Source of the DNA: Eremophila alpestris peregrina
Taxonomy: Eukaryota; Chordata; Aves; Passeriformes; Alaudidae
NCBI GenBank assembly: GCA_009792885.1
Contig: WMCF01000065.1
Span: forward strand, 3,839,770 to 3,903,769
Direction: 5' to 3'
DNA length: 64,000 bases
Part shown: one piece after another, positions 47,381-58,206 of the stretch
How the letters are laid out: every line of letters starts with the position of its first letter
Position numbering within the stretch: the first letter of the stretch is position 1
Made by a program: the position numbers and the translations under genes
The notes under the pieces: generated by a model
What the model was told of the DNA's origin: nothing
The model's database searches: none
Seen by the model: only the letters and a program-made list of their open reading frames with translations

Positions 47381-48586
47381 AGACAATCAGGCTAGGAATA
47401 GGTTTTCTCCATGTAAAAACGCTTACAGACTCTTATATCTGAATTTCTCTATCTTTCTCTTTATGTGAACCTTCATTTTATAGCATGTGAGTCTCTGGCA
47501 GTCTTCAGAGAGGTTTTAGGCATTATATCCAAACCAGAAAGTAATGCTGCTTACATTTTACTCACAGTGCAGGAAGGCTTGCTCAAAAGCAAACAAGACA
47601 CGTATGGCAGAACAATATTAATAAAATCCAGCCCTCTCCCAGCCCAGCTGGCATCAGCCACAGGAGCAGCTTCCCTGTACTGGCTCCCTGGATGGCTTTT
47701 CTTATCCATACAAACTGCAATGAGTGTCCTACTTTAGGAGGTTTTTTTGAAAGGAAATTCCTCAGTTTGGTAAATTTTTACTGCTGTGGAGGGATTATTG
47801 GTATTTTACTTCGAGTTAATGTCAGGAAATTATGGGTCAAGTAAAACAACTCCAAAAACCAACCAAATCCAGTTGCAGTTCTTCCACAGCCCAGTGTCAC
47901 AGGGTAGGAACAGGCTGCTGGAGTTTGTTCTGTCCCTTTCCCTTGGGACAAGTCAGTGTTGTGGCACTTCTGGTGTTTGACAAACCCACTCATGATTGTC
48001 CTACAAGGCACATCCCATAATCCACCCCAGACAGATCCTTCCACCCTCTTAGGACTTTCTGTGAGAAATAAAAAGGTTCCCATATGGTAATGTTGGGGAT
48101 TTAGGCAGATCACAAGACTTTTTCCCCCCCTATACATAGGTCTAACTGTGATTTCAGCTTATTTCAGCTTCCAGTTGGATATCCAGGTATAAATGACACA
48201 CAAATGATCAGAATCAGGATCAGGATGCCTGGGATGGGAAGAGCTGCCTTCACACTTTATGAAGATCTGAGCCTGATACATTTCTCCCTCATTCCTCTGC
48301 ACAACTGAGTCCTCCTTTCTTCTTTTCCCCCTTTTTTCTCCTTTTCTTTCTCATTACTGGTGCAAACACTTCTGACATGTATAATATGAGGAATATATAG
48401 GCATACATTGCTCATAATCCTGCCATGCACAGCAATGCCCTAAAGACTCACCTTTATTTAGTTCCAGGCAGCTTTTGTTCACCTGCAGGAATTTCTCTGG
48501 AAAGCTCTCACGGTCATTTTGTAGAGTAGCTGTGTTTTTCCCCACCAGTTTCTGGCAAATTCCAGCCTTCTTTATTTGTTTTTACA
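47381..48586. other. Plain sequence
   Basis: No gene or repeat family is recognised. A pyrimidine-rich patch lies at about 48290-48360. Confidence 0.5.
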
Positions 48587-48635
48587 CCCTTTGCAAGGCT
48601 CTGTCAGAGCCTGGGAAGCTCAGCCTTGCAAAGGG
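48587..48635. repeat. Perfect 14-bp inverted repeat with an inner alternative palindrome
   Basis: CCCTTTGCAAGGCT (48587-48600) is the exact reverse complement of AGCCTTGCAAAGGG (48622-48635), with 21 bases between. A second palindrome GGCTCTGTCAGAGCC (48598-48612) overlaps the left arm, so two mutually exclusive hairpins are possible. No repeat family is recognised around it. Confidence 0.9.
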
Positions 48636-49178
48636 CTGATGTTGGGTCACTCTGAGCACTTTGCACTCTCTGCCAGAAGCTCCCCACCATGAGGCACTTG
48701 GTGCCATGATCATTTTTTGCCTTTTTTTTATATCTCTGATGTATTCTCAGTACCCTTAGCATGCATACTTCTCATTCCTTGAGTCTGATACCTTAACACA
48801 GTGCTGGTGTTCTCTTAGGCCAGAGGAGCAGAAATACTAAAGACCTCCCAGCTGGAAGCAGGAAAGGCTGATGCTACCTTGAGAAGCCAAAGCCCCTTCT
48901 AAAACACATCCTTAAATGAAAATAAACTCATCCAGGGGGGAATACTTTAGGATAGGGGGATGCCATGCTACTTTATCAAGCCTCTCATTAGGACATCTTT
49001 ATTAGATATGTTAATTTGCAAGGTCTGTAAAACTGTATATATGGTCTACAGTGTCTGTGCATTTTGGTGTGATCCACCTTGAATACAAGCTTACACGTGG
49101 CCAGAGTAAAATAAATCATGTGGAAGTGTGTAAAGTCCTGAGGGCTTCCAGCACTTCTCAGAATGGCTTAAAATAATT
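48636..49178. other. Plain sequence, partly AT-rich
   Basis: AT-rich, non-repetitive stretch at about 48960-49110 ('tagatatgttaatttgcaag'). No gene or repeat family recognised. Confidence 0.5.
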
Positions 49179-49663
49179 TGTGAGACAGCTCCTTGGGTGT
49201 GTTTTATAAAGCAAAAGGTTTAATAAACTGATAAAATAATAAACAATAAAGAACAAAATAGAAACCGTGCACAGGTGCCATTGCACCTTGCTATGGCACA
49301 TCAAAAAGCACACAAACTTCGTGCTCTCCCTTGAGTACTGAAGGATTTGGGTGGGTTTTTTGTCAAACTCCGCAATAGAGGGGACAGGTAAAGAGACCTA
49401 TCCGTGTTACTGTCTTGGCCTGGAGCCAATGGCTGCCAGGAGAATAAAGGATTTATTTATAGGGCTTTTTCCTTTTAAGTCCTAACATGAAACTGAAACC
49501 CTTTTCTTTATATGGAAATACATCTGCTTGGTTTGGGCTGCATTCCCACACACCCTGACCAATTGTTGCACCATAAAGACCCCTATGAAATACCGAGGTA
49601 AAAACCCTTTATCCCTTAACCGCGTCTGGCTCTTCATTTTAGAACCAAGAGAGAGGCATCACA
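49179..49663. mobile_element. Probable solo LTR, orientation unresolved
   Basis: A 485-bp block with TGTGA...TCACA ends (5-bp inverted termini of TG...CA type). On the + strand a CCAAT box (in 'gagccaatggc', about 49424-49434) precedes a TATA-like TTTATTTATAGG (about 49450-49461), and the 3' part 'gaggcatcaca' resembles the 3' end of the LTR at 6403-6784. On the minus strand there are also TATA-like and ATTAAA words in LTR-like order, so orientation is left open. I see no target-site duplication, so the exact ends could be wrong. No internal retroviral sequence adjoins it. Confidence 0.45.
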
Positions 49664-49958
49664 CTGCCATGGGGTGACTCCAGTTGTGCTGATGCTCCCC
49701 CAAATTTGCCCAGTTTCCCGTTTGATACCAGTGAAGCCGCGTTTGTGCCCGTCTCCTTTTGTCCCCTGCTCAAATCCATCCTCCAGCCTCGCTGCAGCCT
49801 CACAGCCCATCCCAGCTCACAGCCCTGCTCTGGGCTGGTTTATTGGCTGTGTCTGCTCACATTCAGCACCGTCCCTACACGGCAGGAGTGTGAGGACATG
49901 GGGACAGCTGTTCTTACCGACAGACAGACACCCAGCTCTGTCTCTGCTCCTCTCACAG

Positions 49959-50066
49959 GCGGCTGGAGCCATCCCCAGCAGCGGAGAGCAGCAGCCAGGA
50001 GCTGCCAGCAAAGCTCCACAAGATGCTGCTGCTGAGTCCGAGTTTCTCCCACAGGCAGCTCTGAAG
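49959..50066 (+). CDS. Candidate coding exon, 36 codons, unidentified
   Basis: A strong pyrimidine tract (CTCTGTCTCTGCTCCTCTCACAG, in two parts ending at 49958) precedes 108 bases that end CTGAAG, followed by GTGACT (50067-50072). The frame starting at 49959 has exactly 36 codons in phase 0 at both ends and gives a small, alanine- and glutamine-rich peptide (it begins AAGAIPSSGEQQPG). A second frame is open almost throughout, to a stop near the donor. No domain is recognised. The open frame extends well past both splice sites, and the donor lacks the usual purine-AGT ending, so chance is quite possible. Confidence 0.2.
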
Positions 50067-50848
50067 GTGACTTTTTGTTCTAGTTCCACTCAGCATCTCC
50101 CGTTTCCCCACGATGGTGGTGTGGGCACCCCCAGACAGCCCTGCCCTGCCCTGCTCACAGCCAGCTCACCCCCAGCAGCTGCTGGGCGAGGATTTGACAT
50201 TTCCTCTTTGCAAAGCACGTGTAAAACCAGCCCTGTGAATTAGGCAGAGCAGGCTGGAGTTTGATCACAAAGCCTGATTAAAGGAGCTGCATGAAAGAGC
50301 AGCATATACTGTATGCAAACAGGAAAAGTAGCTCCCCATTCAGCCTTCGTGCTGAAGAGAGATTATTGTCTGACATCTCTGCTGCCTCCTCCTTTCTTTT
50401 GTGCTATGAAAAGGCCAATATAAACACATCCTGGAAATGTTTAGTATTTTTCAAGGGAATCAAAGTTTTCCTAGGCTTCAACCCCATCCAGAAGTGCCTC
50501 AGAATAACAGAAGAGTATCACCAATGAAACAGAAAAGGGGTACATTTAAAACTTTCATGATTTGCATTTATACAAAAGCACATGGAACTGAGTGCTAAAG
50601 ATGCGAGTGAGTAAAATTCAGATAAGAAATGGAGATTTGTGAGAACAGAAGCTCTCCAGCAGCCAACCCTCCCCACAATGTTCAAAGAGAATTCATTCAA
50701 GGACACGAAGCAGTTCCTCGCTATGAGGGAGCTGTGAGCCTCCCTCCCCTGTGGGGCCTCATTCCAGAATCACCACTGAGGGTTTGCAGCCCTGCTCCTG
50801 CGGGTGAGGCCCTTCCCTGGCACCCCGAGCCCCTGCTGTGGGACACTG
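50067..50848. other. Plain sequence
   Basis: No gene or repeat recognised between the candidate exon and the minisatellite. Confidence 0.5.
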
Positions 50849-51272
50849 CAGAGCTGTGCCATGGGCAGGGCTCTCCTGTGCCATGGGCAGGGCTCTCCTG
50901 TGCCATGGNNNNNNNNNNNNNNNNNNNNNNNNNNNNNNNNNNNNNNNNNNNNNNNNNNNNNNNNNNNNNNNNNNNNNNNNNNNNNNNNNNNNNNNNNNNN
51001 NNNNNNNNNNNNNNNNNNNNNNNNNNNNNNNNNNNNNNNNNNNNNNNNNNNNNNNNNNNNNNNNNNNNNNNNNNNNNNNNNNNNNNNNNNNNNNNNNNNN
51101 NNNNNNNNNNNNNNNNNNNNNNNNNNNNNNNNNNNNNNNNNNNNNNNNNNGCAGAGCTGTGCCATGGGCAGGGCTCTCCTGTGCCATGGGCAGGGCTCCT
51201 GTGCCATGGGCAGAGCTCCTGTGCCATGGGCAGAGCTCTCCTGTGCCATGGGCAGGGCTCTCCTGTGCCACT
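50849..51272. repeat. 22-bp minisatellite interrupted by an assembly gap
   Basis: Units of GCCATGGGCAGGGCTCTCCTGT (two parts: GCCATGGGCAGG and GCTCTCCTGT) repeat on both sides of a run of Ns. Shorter 20-base units lacking one CT occur on the right side. Each unit carries a CCATGG palindrome. Because 22 is not a multiple of 3, all frames cycle through the array without stops, which produces meaningless open frames of 150-260 codons on both strands. Confidence 0.95.
50909..51150. other. Assembly gap (242 Ns) inside the minisatellite
   Basis: All bases are N. The array enters and leaves the gap in the same phase, and 242 equals eleven 22-base units, so the missing sequence is probably more of the same array. 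Confidence 0.99.
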
Positions 51273-51404
51273 CCTGCTCCTTGTGCCTCTCCCTCCCCAG
51301 CCCCAGCAGCCTGAAATGAGGAGTCACCCCAGCACAAATCCCACCCTGCAAGCTCCAGAGTGGATGGATGCCCTGACACACAACTCAGATTTCTTTGCTG
51401 GCAG

Positions 51405-51545
51405 CCCCTGACGTTTTCTTTTATTTCCCCGTGGAGCGAAGCTGACACTTCCCCCGGGTGGGGTCACGGAATTCCACCCCTTTGCCGAGCGGGGGTCACC
51501 CCCGCAGTGAGCGGCAGGCTCAGCATCCTCGCCGTGCTCAGGCTC
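51405..51545. other. Small CpG-rich patch with a 17-bp palindrome
   Basis: About a dozen CpGs fall within 140 bases in a window that is otherwise CpG-poor. It includes GCGGGGGTCACCCCCGC (51489-51505), two perfect 8-base arms around a single C. It is too short for a standard CpG island and no transcript start can be tied to it. Confidence 0.6.
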
Positions 51546-53812
51546 ACTGGAGCTGCTCAGGCAGAGCTGAAAAGCACGGCAGGGAGCCCAGCACTGCTCA
51601 CTGTGCTCAGCAAAGCCTCTGCGTGCAGGCAGTTCCTCCCCACAGCTTCAAACCAGGGCCGGGCTTGTTTCTCATCTCCTTCTCCTTCACTCCCAAGACT
51701 GCGGCTGCTTGAGCAGAGAGATTTTTCTCACTGCTCTCCCTCTGAGATCCCCCAAACTGCTTCTTTTTTTGCTGGCCCTGTCCCTCTGTGGGGTGAAGGC
51801 AGCTCTGGGTGTGGGATGCTGTTATATCAGATGGGATAAGACACAGGCAGTGCAGGAGTGGTGAAAGTTAGGACAATATGGGCTCCCTTCCTTCCCTGAT
51901 GTTGTACAGTTGGTGCAAAGGGGTTTTTTGCACTTGGACATTGGTTTGGAGGGGTTCTGAGCATTCACGGACATCCTCCACGAGGGGTAAAGCTTCAGTG
52001 CCTTCCCCATCTGTGAATGTTTTTCACTGTTACGCTGATAACTTAATCTACCTGTGTTTGCAAGGCATCTATCACCCCTGGATCTCAGTGCTGCTCCTGA
52101 ATTACCCACCACAACAGGAAGAACTGAGGCAAATCAAGTGTTGGGTCCCCATGAACAAAGCACAGAGCTCCTTCAGGCTTTATTTCACTGTGCACATCAC
52201 AGCAAGCATTAAGAGCTGGAATAAAGCATGAGAGGAGAGGAAGGCAGGGCCTTGATGGGAAAGCTGATGGAGTGGAAGGGAGCCTGGTCCCAGTTCCCAT
52301 GAGCTCCTCCACCAGCCCCACCTCTGGCACCCTCTCCAGTCTCTCCAGCACCCTGGCTGGTGGCTGCACACCCAGCCACTGCATTCAGAGGGTTTATGGG
52401 GGTGGGATAGAAAAGATCCAGCTGTTTAAAGTCACTTCTTTCTCAAAAATGCAAATCTCAAGGTCGTGCTTGTTTAGCAGCCTCATTCTGCAAGTTGTGT
52501 GACAGCAGGAAGAGTTTGGTTGTGTGTGACACCATCAGCAGCACTACCTGCAGCTTGGACAAAGCCCCATTTTTCCAAATACTAAGACAATAAATAGATG
52601 GAAAATAAAAGAACTGATTCCCCAAAGTAAAGCCAAATCCATCTCCTTGGGAGGAAAACTGAGCCTCAGAGACACTCTCCAGAGCTTCTTCATAAGCTCT
52701 TGTCCCACTGGAGTGTGTGTCACAGATTCCCTTGGGCACAAGGCTTCAGCTGAAGTGGGGTTTTCTTTTTTGACTTCAATAATCTCAGCTGACAGATGCA
52801 AGTTTTTTCAAGAAGTCATTTCCAGGTGACTAAGCCCAGTCCTGGGTCTGCTTCTAAGCTTTGCTTTGAGACTCCTCACAGGCAGAGTATAATGGAAAAA
52901 AATCTCAACTGGGTCTCAGATTCCCCACACATTTGGCCACAGTTTCTGGGATGAAGTCAGACCTGTAGCCTGTCAAAAGGATGATGAAGGAATTGGTGCT
53001 CACAGGAGCTGTGCAGCTGCAGCCAGGCCGGATTCAATGCCCCTCCCAGGCAATGTGCCTTGCTCATGTTCAGTGGCCACTTGTGTGGGATTTCTGGACA
53101 CCACCCACAGCTGGAATGATGAGAAATGCTGAATTTTGCTCGAGGTGTGCAGGGGTTTTGTAGGCAGAGGGAATATATCACAGTTAAAGCAACAGGCCAC
53201 TGCCCTGCCCGGAATACCCAGCAGAACAGAGCAGAAGGGCAGCTTGATTTTTATATCTTAAATAAATAAACCTTTCTGATCCTTCAGGCAGAGGCTGCCG
53301 TTGTGCAATGTATCCTTGTGAGCTGGTGTTCCACCGTAAATACCCTTTGCTATATTAAATCATCCATCACTTCCCAGTGCAGCTAATTTCCCATTCACAC
53401 TCATGCTCGTGGGCAATATCCCCATGCCCTGATGTCCCATAAAGCACCCAAGCAGCTCCCCTCAGTCACGTCTCATTTGCATACTCCCAGAAGCTCTGGG
53501 TGAGCATCTCAGCCAAAGGAAGGGGAAATGAAATATTTACTTTTTGTTTCCACATGCCAGTAGAGAAAAGATATTGATGTGGTGAGGATGGGACATTAAA
53601 ATCAAAATTATGTTGGGAATAAAAAGCAAGGCATAAATTAGCAGTGTTTGTTTCATCTCTGTTTTAAGAGAGTTTGCCATATAACATGCCAGGGAGTTTG
53701 GGGAAATCTGCAGCACTGTATTTCAAGAAAGCTTTGGAGCTAAGATGACATTACTAAAGGCCATAGCACAATTAATAAATGGCCACCAAAAAGTCTTTGT
53801 CAAGGGCTGGCT
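51546..53812. other. Plain sequence
   Basis: No supportable gene or repeat family. Ordinary mixed-composition DNA. Confidence 0.5.
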
Positions 53813-54409
53813 GTGGAGGTGCCAGGGGAGGAAGTGGAGAGGAGAGCAGAGCAGCTCCTGACAGTCTGTCAAGACAAAAGGAAGAGGATCAGCAAGAGGG
53901 GAAATGCTTTTTATGCTTCTCTGCTGGTGCCATCCTTCAGCTGCTCATTTTCTCCTTTCTCACTGTCTGTCTTGGTGTTGTTTCCAGGGACTTTCTGCCA
54001 CTGTCTTGCAAACCTTGCACTTGGCTTGACGCAAAGGTTTTGGGTTATCTGCATCCCCCTAAACTGTGAGCTGGAGGGGATCATTGTCCTTGGTGAATCA
54101 GGCAGTGCAGCTGAACACTTCATGGCCCAAAAGGTGACTCTCACATCAGAGGAGTTCATGGCACTCTCTGCCAGCTGCACTTTGTGCTCCAAATCAGCTG
54201 CCACTGAGGGCATCATCCTTCCTGAACTCCCAGAAAAACTGGGACAAAAAGGTGAAAAATCTGTTGTGCCACCAAATGTGCAGTTCTTTGTCTTCTCAGG
54301 CAGTCACACAGAGAACCCTGATCTGAATCCCATCGAACACCAGCTTGCAGAGAGCTGGATTCCTGTGCCCTTTCCCTTATTCCAAGAGCTACTCCACTCA
54401 TTCTCATAA
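53813..54409 (+). pseudogene. Open frame with a Tc1-transposase-like motif; possible DNA-transposon relic
   Basis: A 198-codon open frame. Codons 167-176 (54311-54340) read ENPDLNPIEH, which strongly resembles the catalytic-region motif of Tc1-type DDE transposases (usually SPDLNPIEHLW or similar), where a metal-binding acidic residue lies. The similarity is also visible in the codons. However, the tryptophan that normally follows is missing, and I see no matching upstream acidic motif at the expected spacing of about 34 residues, no helix-turn-helix region and no terminal inverted repeats. It is either a scrap of a very old Tc1/mariner element in a frame that stayed open by chance, or a coincidence. 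Confidence 0.22.
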
Positions 54410-55089
54410 CACTTCTCCTAGTGTTTGGTCCACCTGTGATATTTTACATCCAGGAGCTACTGTGCTACTAATGCTGCTTTTACCTAAACAGCTTTTCCAT
54501 CTCCTGTATTTTCACACCTTTCCCATTTTACTCTGAGGATGCAATCACATTTGCTTTCTGGCTCACTGAATTCCCTCTACCTTAATCCCTAGGAGGAAAC
54601 ATAACTGGCAAATTTGGAAAATATTTATATTTTTTTTTAAACTCCCATACATATCTCCCTATGGAGGAATGAAAAGTCTCCATCTCATAGTTCTTGTAAG
54701 ATAATGGAGGATAAAGATGTGTGCTGGAAGCCCACAGTCCATGCAAGGACTGGCTCACCTCTCTGTATTGTACAAACAATACAGTAAAAAAAAGGCCTTG
54801 GCCAAAAATCGGCCCAAAATGGCAAGAAAAGGCAGAAAAACTGGAAAAAACCCACCCAGCAATTCATGAAGCATAAGATGACATGGAAACACTGGTGCTC
54901 AGTGTGACAGATGGAGGGAGCAGCCCTGATCAGAGGCTCTCTCCTGCAGCTGGGCTCTCTGAAGCTGGAGGGGGGCTCAGGAAGTTAATGGGGCTGCTCG
55001 CACATGTAAAGACTCCTGGATGAAACCATGCATTTTCTGTAGGTCACTGGGACCAGACACAGCTTCAGAAGGAATGAGAGAGCAGAGCA
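54410..55089. other. Plain sequence
   Basis: AT-rich at about 54420-54850 with a T-run at about 54631-54639; no feature recognised. Confidence 0.5.
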
Positions 55090-55670
55090 GCAGAGCTATT
55101 AGCACAAAGCCTGTCACTTTTTTCATTAAAATCAGAACTCATGCCAGAGGGCTGAAAAGTGGCCAGTGTTGTATCTGTCCTTAAATAAAGGTGGAAAAGG
55201 GGGTGAAGGAATTACAGGCTGGCAAACCTTGCTTCAATTGAAGGAAAGATAAGAGGAAAACCATTGAAGACAGAGTTGCAATGTCCCCAGATGCTTGGGA
55301 CAAGCCAGCACGGAGGGTGCCACAGTAAATCATGATGATAATTTTAATGCATTTTAAAATGTTACCAAAAATACTGGATATCTCTGGACAAGCTGAGGTG
55401 AGTTATTGAGGTATTCAAAAGGCTTTTTTAGACAAGCCCTCACAAGGAGCTATTAAGGAAAGCTTTGTGGGTTACCTTGAGGTAAGAGGTAAAAGTCCTT
55501 TCATGGATTGAAAACAAACTATGACATAAAAATCAAAGAGCTGTAATAAAAAGTCCAATTCCTGGCATGGAAAGAGGTTGATGGTGGGAGATGCTCCAGG
55601 GACTGCTCCCAGGACAAGCATTGTTAAAGAGATGTTTTAAGAGCCTGAGGATGCAGCAGAAAAAGGGCAA
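55090..55670 (+). mobile_element. Old CR1-clade LINE relic, reverse-transcriptase region
   Basis: Several phrases follow, in order, the middle of the second open frame of CR1-clade LINEs of reptiles and birds: 'gtggccagtgttgtatctgt', 'gaaggaattacaggctggca', 'attcaaaaggcttttttaga' with 'caagccctcacaagg', 'aaaagtcctttcatggattg', and 'gctccagggactgctcccag'. These correspond to the polymerase stretch encoding the 'DFQKAFD' and 'VPQGSVLGP'-type motifs. The frame is broken by stops and indels, and some intervening parts are missing, so it is non-functional. It is much older than the 3'-end copies elsewhere in the window. Confidence 0.72.
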
Positions 55671-56867
55671 TGTTTGTTCAAAGAACTAAATTTCCCCTCT
55701 CCCCCATCTTCTTTTTAGGTCACTCAGGTCTGGGGAAGATGGCAAGAAATTAATTTAAGAGGGACCTCAGAGAAGGATGCAGGTGGGCTGTGCAGTGGCA
55801 AAAAAAAACCTCCTTGCCAAGGATTGCACCCACAACAAGAGGTTTTGGGGAGAACAATTGGAATTGTTCACATCCAAATGAGTTGAATCCTCTCTGAGAT
55901 GAGAGAAGGCTGCTGTGAGGAGCCCAACATAAGATCCGTGTTCAATGCACAGTGATCATCAAAGGGCTGGATGAAATGTGAAGCTGTTTGCAGAGATATT
56001 GCATTTCCTCCCTTGTTTTCTAACAGCAGCTGCGTGTTTTTGCCCTGGGAAACATCATCACATGGGAGCAGCAAGGTAAGGAAAACGTTGTAGGAATAGA
56101 GGAATCCAAAGGAGGTAGGGAAAAGAAAGGATTTCTGCAGGTAAGGGGGAAGTTTTAGTCATCCATAGGAAAAATGTCATCAGTGTGTCACCCTCTTGCT
56201 GGGGCATCCAGATGGTGAAAGTGCAAAAGAAAGAAAAGGTAAAGAACTGAAAAGTGTTCTTGTTGGTTTTGTTTGGTTTTTTGTTTGTTTATTTGTTGGG
56301 TTTTTATTTTTATTTTGTTTCTGTGAAAGCAAACAGGCTGAAATCCCAGAGAAGTCAGCTGAACTGTGTGTGAGAGAGCACCTGGGTTCAACAGCTCAAC
56401 AATAAAGATATTCAGGTCAATCAGCTGCTCTGTTTGTCCTTTTCAACATTAACTGGAGAAAAGGTCACTTGAGCAAATTAAGAAGAAAACAGAGTAAATA
56501 AAAGAAAACCACTTTCCTTTTAAAACATAACTAACCTGTGCCATTTCCAGCTGCTTGTTAGCTTGGAGGCAAAGAACAACAAGAGTTTCCTGCATTTCTC
56601 TGAGGAAGAAAGCAATGACAGCAGCACTGGGCAGCAGTGACAACCTGAAACCTCAGCACAGTGGGCACAGAAAGTCACTTCTCATTTTGTTACTTCTGCA
56701 CCCACAGCATGGAAATGGGACAATGCTTTCCTTGCAGGGGACACATCCAGGTGGACAGCAGGAAATTGGGAAGGAAGTTGCACAGGTGATTCAAAGAGAT
56801 GAAGTACCCTAAAATGCCCTTCTGAACAGAGCCAAAATTGATCTGTAGAACTTGCAGGGGGCAGAGA

Positions 56868-57487
56868 CCCATATAATCCATGTAACCCAAATAACCCTTA
56901 TAGCCTCTATAACCCCTGTGACACAAATAACCTGTATAACCCATATAACCCAAATAACCCACATAACCCATATAACCCCTTTAGCCCATATAACCCCTGC
57001 AGTCTACATAGCCTTTATAACCCAAATAACCCCTATAACCCAAATAATCCATACAACCTCCCTATAACCTCTATAGCCCATGTAACTCCTAAAACCTAAA
57101 TAATCCATATAATCTCTACACCCATATAACCCATATAGCCCATATAACCCAAATAACCCCTGCAGTCTACACAACCCTTATAACACAAATAACCCCTATA
57201 ACCCAAATAATCCATATAACCTCCATATAACCCCTGTAACCTCTACAGCCCATATAACCCCTAAAACCTAAATAATCCATATAACCCATATAGCCCATAT
57301 AACCCAAATAACCCCTGCAGTCTACACAACCTTTATAACCCAAATAACCCCTATAACCCAAATAACCCATATAACCCCTATAACCCATGTAACCCTATAT
57401 AGCCCATATAACTCCAATAAATTCTATAGCCTATACACACTCTATAGCCCATAGACCCCATATAACCCATAAAAATCCTATAACCCT
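56868..57487. repeat. 9-bp telomere-like minisatellite with higher-order structure
   Basis: About 69 diverged units of 9 bases, (CCNNATAAC)n on the + strand or GGGTTATNN on the minus strand. Each unit is a telomere-type GGGTTA plus three bases. A larger period is marked by CTGCAGTCTAC at 56998, 57160 and 57315 (spacings of 162 and 155 bases), so blocks of about 17-18 units were themselves duplicated. Five C3 runs with 6-base spacers (56940-56978) form a G-quadruplex motif on the minus strand. The 9-base period keeps frames open and creates artificial Gly-Tyr-X (minus) and Ile-Thr-X (plus) tripeptide repeats. These are not genes. Confidence 0.95.
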
Positions 57488-58129
57488 GAAAATTTCCCCA
57501 CCTTCTGACTCTTCTCCAAACTTCCCCTGTGTGCTCCAGAACACCACTTGAACAGGAGATTGTTGTCCTGAGGGATTTGTATCCATGAAGGAGCACTTGT
57601 GATGTGAACTGTTAGAATTATCAGCCACGAGATTTAAGGTCTTTTAAAGCCAATCAGAGACCCTGGTGCTCCAGGTGCCCAGCAGAGTTAGAAATCAGAT
57701 CTCAGATGTGGTGTTGCACAGCCCTTCCTCATGGGCTTCACAATTCCACCAGCTCCCTGTCCCCCCTCCTCCTCCAGACTTTTAATCTGACATGGGAAAA
57801 GTCTTAAAAACTCCTTTGAGCAAGGACAGTCATCAACAACAAGAGAGTGACTCCTACTTGCCTTTCTGACACTAATGGGGGAAGGATTCCTGCAGATTTG
57901 CAGCCTGGATCACAGAGAATTTCTCTTTCTCCATCTTCTTCCACAAAAACCCCCAAGCTTTTCACAAATATTAAAGGTTGGATTCTCAGCCCTTGCTCCT
58001 GATGAGTAATTCTTTGCTCAATGTGAATGCACTCAAGTCGATGGGATTACTCATGGAAGAAACACTCCTGACTTAAGTGTAGATATCCCAATACAATTTA
58101 TTAATTTTGCTTTACAGTGCATTTGTGAG
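57488..58129. other. Plain sequence
   Basis: No gene or repeat recognised. Confidence 0.5.
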
Positions 58130-58206
58130 GCTTAACAGATGGGAATATTGACATTAGAAGTTCATGTGATTGGCTCAAGGTCAGGAAGTGACAGGGCTGG
58201 GAACTT
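58130..58206 (-). mobile_element. MIR-like SINE relic
   Basis: 'cttaacagatgggaatattg' followed by 'gtgattggctcaaggtcagg' and 'aagtgacagggctgggaact' matches the reverse-complement pattern of the MIR core ('acagatgaggaaactgaggc ... cttgcccaaggtcacacag ... gtggcagagctgggaa'). It is short and diverged, as MIR copies in birds are. Confidence 0.42.

Noticed and set aside
50629..51448. Open frames of 158-260 codons on both strands across the N run
   Set aside because: Created by the stop-free 22-bp minisatellite and by reading Ns as unknown residues.
56868..57487. True interstitial telomere (TTAGGG)n
   Set aside because: The unit is 9 bases (GGGTTATNN) and not 6. Only the first six bases match the telomere repeat.
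56690..57596. Gly-Tyr-X and Ile-Thr-X repeat proteins on the two strands
   Set aside because: The 9-base repeat period forces tripeptide periodicity in every frame. No gene signals accompany them.
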